The notes under the pieces are model-generated. The model saw only the letters and a program-made list of their open reading frames with translations. It searched no databases and had not been told where the DNA came from. A program made the position numbers and the translations under genes. A stretch of DNA of 64,000 bases from Candidatus Cohnella colombiensis (lineage in GTDB: Bacteria; Bacillota; Bacilli; Paenibacillales; Paenibacillaceae): NCBI GenBank assembly GCA_029203125.1, contig CP119317.1:1364001-1428000 (forward strand). The letters are read 5' to 3'. Numbering within the stretch: position 1 is the stretch's first letter; each line of letters begins with the position of its first letter. This document shows, piece by piece, positions 61,877 to 64,000 of this stretch.

Positions 61877-61985
61877 GGTGTGAGTTCTATCACATTGTGC
61901 TAAATTAGACAAGAGTGCAGATTGCTGCACGTAATACGTTCCGATACAATGATAATAATGGGTTAAAGGGCGGTGTATATGAGAC

Positions 61986-62513
61986 ATGGGTCGTTATCGT
62001 AAAGTTGTGCAATATTTCATCTTAATCGGCGTACTTCTCATCGGAGGATATGCGATCGGCAATTCATTGTTTACTTCTAGTGCAGCTCTTAAAAAAGGAG
62101 ATAAGCCACCTAGCTTTCGATTAGCAGACCTCAATAATGAAGCGCATGATTGGAGTCAATATGAAGGGAAGCCAGTCATTATTAACTTCTGGGGTACTTT
62201 CTGTCCACCTTGTCGTGACGAGATGCCTGCATTGCAAGCTCAATACGAGAAATGGAAGTCAGAAGGTCTGGAGCTTGTCGGCATTAATCTTAGTGAAGAT
62301 CGCTTGATGGTAAAGCGATTTATTAATTTAGTTGGCGTGGATTTTCCGATCCTATTAGATAATGATCGCAAGACGGAAAAGCGTTATGGCTTAAAAAATT
62401 ATCCGACAACGCTTTTTGTTGGACGTGATGGAAAAATACAGGATGTGGTCATCGGAGGACCACTTTCGGAGCTGCAGATTGAGCAACATATCATTAAACT
62501 TATGAAGTCCTAA
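61986..62513 (+). CDS. resA: Thiol-disulfide oxidoreductase ResA
   Basis: ResA reduces the disulfide in apocytochrome c before heme attachment. The 175-residue protein has an N-terminal membrane anchor (about 10-25), a thioredoxin-like domain with the CxxC motif Cys73-Pro-Pro-Cys76 (TFCPPCRDE) and a conserved Glu/Pro loop (NYPTTLFVG). resB follows after 28 nt, as in the Bacillus resABC operon. Confidence 0.94.
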   Translation: MGRYRKVVQYFILIGVLLIGGYAIGNSLFTSSAALKKGDKPPSFRLADLNNEAHDWSQYEGKPVIINFWGTFCPPCRDEMPALQAQYEKWKSEGLELVGINLSEDRLMVKRFINLVGVDFPILLDNDRKTEKRYGLKNYPTTLFVGRDGKIQDVVIGGPLSELQIEQHIIKLMKS

Positions 62514-62541
62514 TCCTAACGGGGACACTTAGGAGGACCTG

Positions 62542-64000
62542 ATGTTATTAGAAAATACAAAATGTGAGTGCGGTCATCAGAACCATATGGGAACCGTGTT
62601 GTGTGAATCATGCGGTAAGCCATTAGTAGATGACCTCATTCAAAATGAAGACACCCCGCTTGAAATGCGCTATGACGGTGTTGCACGTCGCTCACAAAAA
62701 CGAAATCCAAAGCTGATCGACCGGGTATGGAACTTTTTTTCCTCGGTAAAAATCGCAGTTTACTTAATTGTACTTGCGCTACTTGGGGCAACGTTAGGAA
62801 CGATTTTTCAACAAGAGAGTACGTTCATTAATATGACAGAGCGTTCCGAGTTTGCTGCTTTCTACAAAGATAAATATGGATTCCTGGGTGAAATTTATTT
62901 TACATTAGGCTTATCCCATACCTATAGCTCATGGTGGTTTATAACGCTGCTTGTGATGATCGGAACGTCACTTATTGTCTGTAGTTTGGACCGCGTCCTG
63001 CCACTGTATCGCGCACTATCCAAGCAACAGATTCGCAAGCATCTGCAATTCATCAATCGACAACAGGTCGTATATTCCGGAACGATCGAGGGCGATTCGC
63101 ACGATTGGGTACAGGATGTCGCGCAACAGATGAAGAAGCGACATTATCGGGTGCATAGAGATGGAGACGCGCTGCTCGCTGAGAAAAACCGATTCAGTCG
63201 TTGGGGACCGTATATTAACCATATTGGCCTCATTATTTTTCTACTAGCGGTCCTCGGTCGCGGTATTCCAAGCTGGCATATGGACCAGTATTTGGCGTTG
63301 TATGAAGGGGAAACAAGACAAATTCCGGAAACGAATTTGTACATCAAAAATGTTGATTTTACTCGTGAACTATATGATGAAGATCAGTTGGCTTCAAATC
63401 AGAAGGGTACAGAAGTCGTAAAGGTATTTAAGACAGAAGCAATCTTATACGAATGTGTCGATCTTTGTGATGATCCGACGCAAGCCCCTGTTCTAGAAGA
63501 AGTGCTGCAACACGATATCGAGGTTAATAGTGCGCTGAGCTATAAGGGGTATTCGATCTATCAGAATAGCTTTAATCAAATGGTTAGATTAATTTCGGTA
63601 CATCCCACATTAATTGAAGTTGCTACTGGTGACTCAATAGGCGCATTTGATCTTATGGCAGATGAGCCTGATGTGGACTACTCCGTTGGAGACTATTCAT
63701 TAGAGTTAGTTGACTACTATCCGAACTTCGGGTGGGACGCGCAAGGCCGGTTCATGACGATCAATCGCGAACCGAACAACCCTGCTTATTTTTTACGGAT
63801 AACGGGTCCTGACATTCGTGCTGAAGGTGAAATCTATGTTTATTTCCCACTACCTAAGTCTAATGTTGAAGTGAAAAAGCTGAATCAATATTTTGTAAGC
63901 AGCGGTGCTAGTACGGGTAGATTTGATTTCAAAGTTGAAAAGCCGCTTATAGATGGTAAAATGAATAATGTAAAATATTCCGAATATACGACGTATCTCA
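62542..64000 (+). CDS. resB: Cytochrome c biogenesis protein ResB (5' part)
   Basis: The frame is open from ATG 62542 (behind AGGAGGACC) to the window end, giving 486 visible residues. It starts with a small zinc-ribbon-like segment (CECG and CESCG, about residues 8-28), then membrane helices near 70-92 and 130-150, another near 225-242, and a large extracytoplasmic domain. ResB with ResC delivers heme for c-type cytochromes on the outer side of the membrane. The C-terminus is cut off by the window. Confidence 0.92.
   Translation, partial: MLLENTKCECGHQNHMGTVLCESCGKPLVDDLIQNEDTPLEMRYDGVARRSQKRNPKLIDRVWNFFSSVKIAVYLIVLALLGATLGTIFQQESTFINMTERSEFAAFYKDKYGFLGEIYFTLGLSHTYSSWWFITLLVMIGTSLIVCSLDRVLPLYRALSKQQIRKHLQFINRQQVVYSGTIEGDSHDWVQDVAQQMKKRHYRVHRDGDALLAEKNRFSRWGPYINHIGLIIFLLAVLGRGIPSWHMDQYLALYEGETRQIPETNLYIKNVDFTRELYDEDQLASNQKGTEVVKVFKTEAILYECVDLCDDPTQAPVLEEVLQHDIEVNSALSYKGYSIYQNSFNQMVRLISVHPTLIEVATGDSIGAFDLMADEPDVDYSVGDYSLELVDYYPNFGWDAQGRFMTINREPNNPAYFLRITGPDIRAEGEIYVYFPLPKSNVEVKKLNQYFVSSGASTGRFDFKVEKPLIDGKMNNVKYSEYTTYL

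Overview
The window is core chromosome of an endospore-forming, Gram-positive bacterium. Gene content and order follow the Bacillus spoIIIA-to-res region closely: yqhV-spoIIIA, accBC, asp23, nusB-folD-xseAB-ispA-dxs-tlyA-argR-recN-spoIVB-spo0A, then bkd, spoIIM-fur-yqzK-xerD-deoB-punA-dacF-spoIIA-spoVA-lysA-ppiB-rib-scpAB-ytfIJ-dacB-spmAB-rluB-resAB. Moderate GC, many TTG/GTG starts behind strong AGGAGG-type ribosome sites, and an extra gene between tlyA and argR point to Paenibacillaceae (Paenibacillus/Cohnella-like). That family assignment is inference. Almost everything is on the + strand; the only - strand genes I support are yqzF (29.1-29.5 kb) and a 31-codon Prli42-like gene (35.3-35.4 kb).

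Layout: 0-6 kb, yqhV and the complete spoIIIAA-AH operon (the forespore-mother cell channel). 6-9.6 kb, acetyl-CoA carboxylase biotin subunits accBC and an Asp23/AmaP/DUF2273 cell-envelope module. 9.6-21.8 kb, nusB-folD-xseAB-ispA-dxs-tlyA-orf-argR-recN-spoIVB-spo0A, covering RNA, folate, isoprenoid, repair and sporulation functions. 21.8-29.1 kb, a 51-bp tandem repeat, sulfite reductase cysJI, a membrane-anchored PrsA-like foldase and an OmpR-type two-component system. 29.1-35.4 kb, yqzF, the branched-chain keto acid dehydrogenase genes (lpd, bkdAA, bkdAB, bkdB), lipB and the small antisense gene. 35.5-41 kb, M20 peptidase, nudF, EndoQ-like nuclease, spoIIM, fur, yqzK, xerD. 41-50.9 kb, deoB-punA, dacF, spoIIAA-AB-sigF, a shortened spoVA set (A, B, F only), lysA, ppiB. 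50.9-52.1 kb, a 1.26-kb non-coding stretch with two tandem hairpin arrays, an FMN riboswitch, a terminator and a 19-bp repeat. 52.1-64 kb, ribD-E-BA-H, scpAB, DUF2953/ytfJ, dacB-spmAB, rluB, resA and the 5' part of resB, which runs off the window.

Sporulation dominates. Spo0A drives spoIIA through a clear sigma-H promoter with adjacent 0A boxes. SigF is held by SpoIIAB and released by SpoIIAA. SpoIIM acts in engulfment, SpoIIIA in the channel, SpoIVB in sigma-K signalling, DacB/DacF/SpmAB in the cortex, and SpoVAA/AB/AF and YtfJ in spore germination or dormancy.

I see no phage, transposase, CRISPR or defence island. The most unusual content is intergenic: three tandem arrays at two loci share an exact 51-bp period, and two of them carry hairpins with the same CGAAA loop and compensatory arm changes, directly upstream of the FMN riboswitch.
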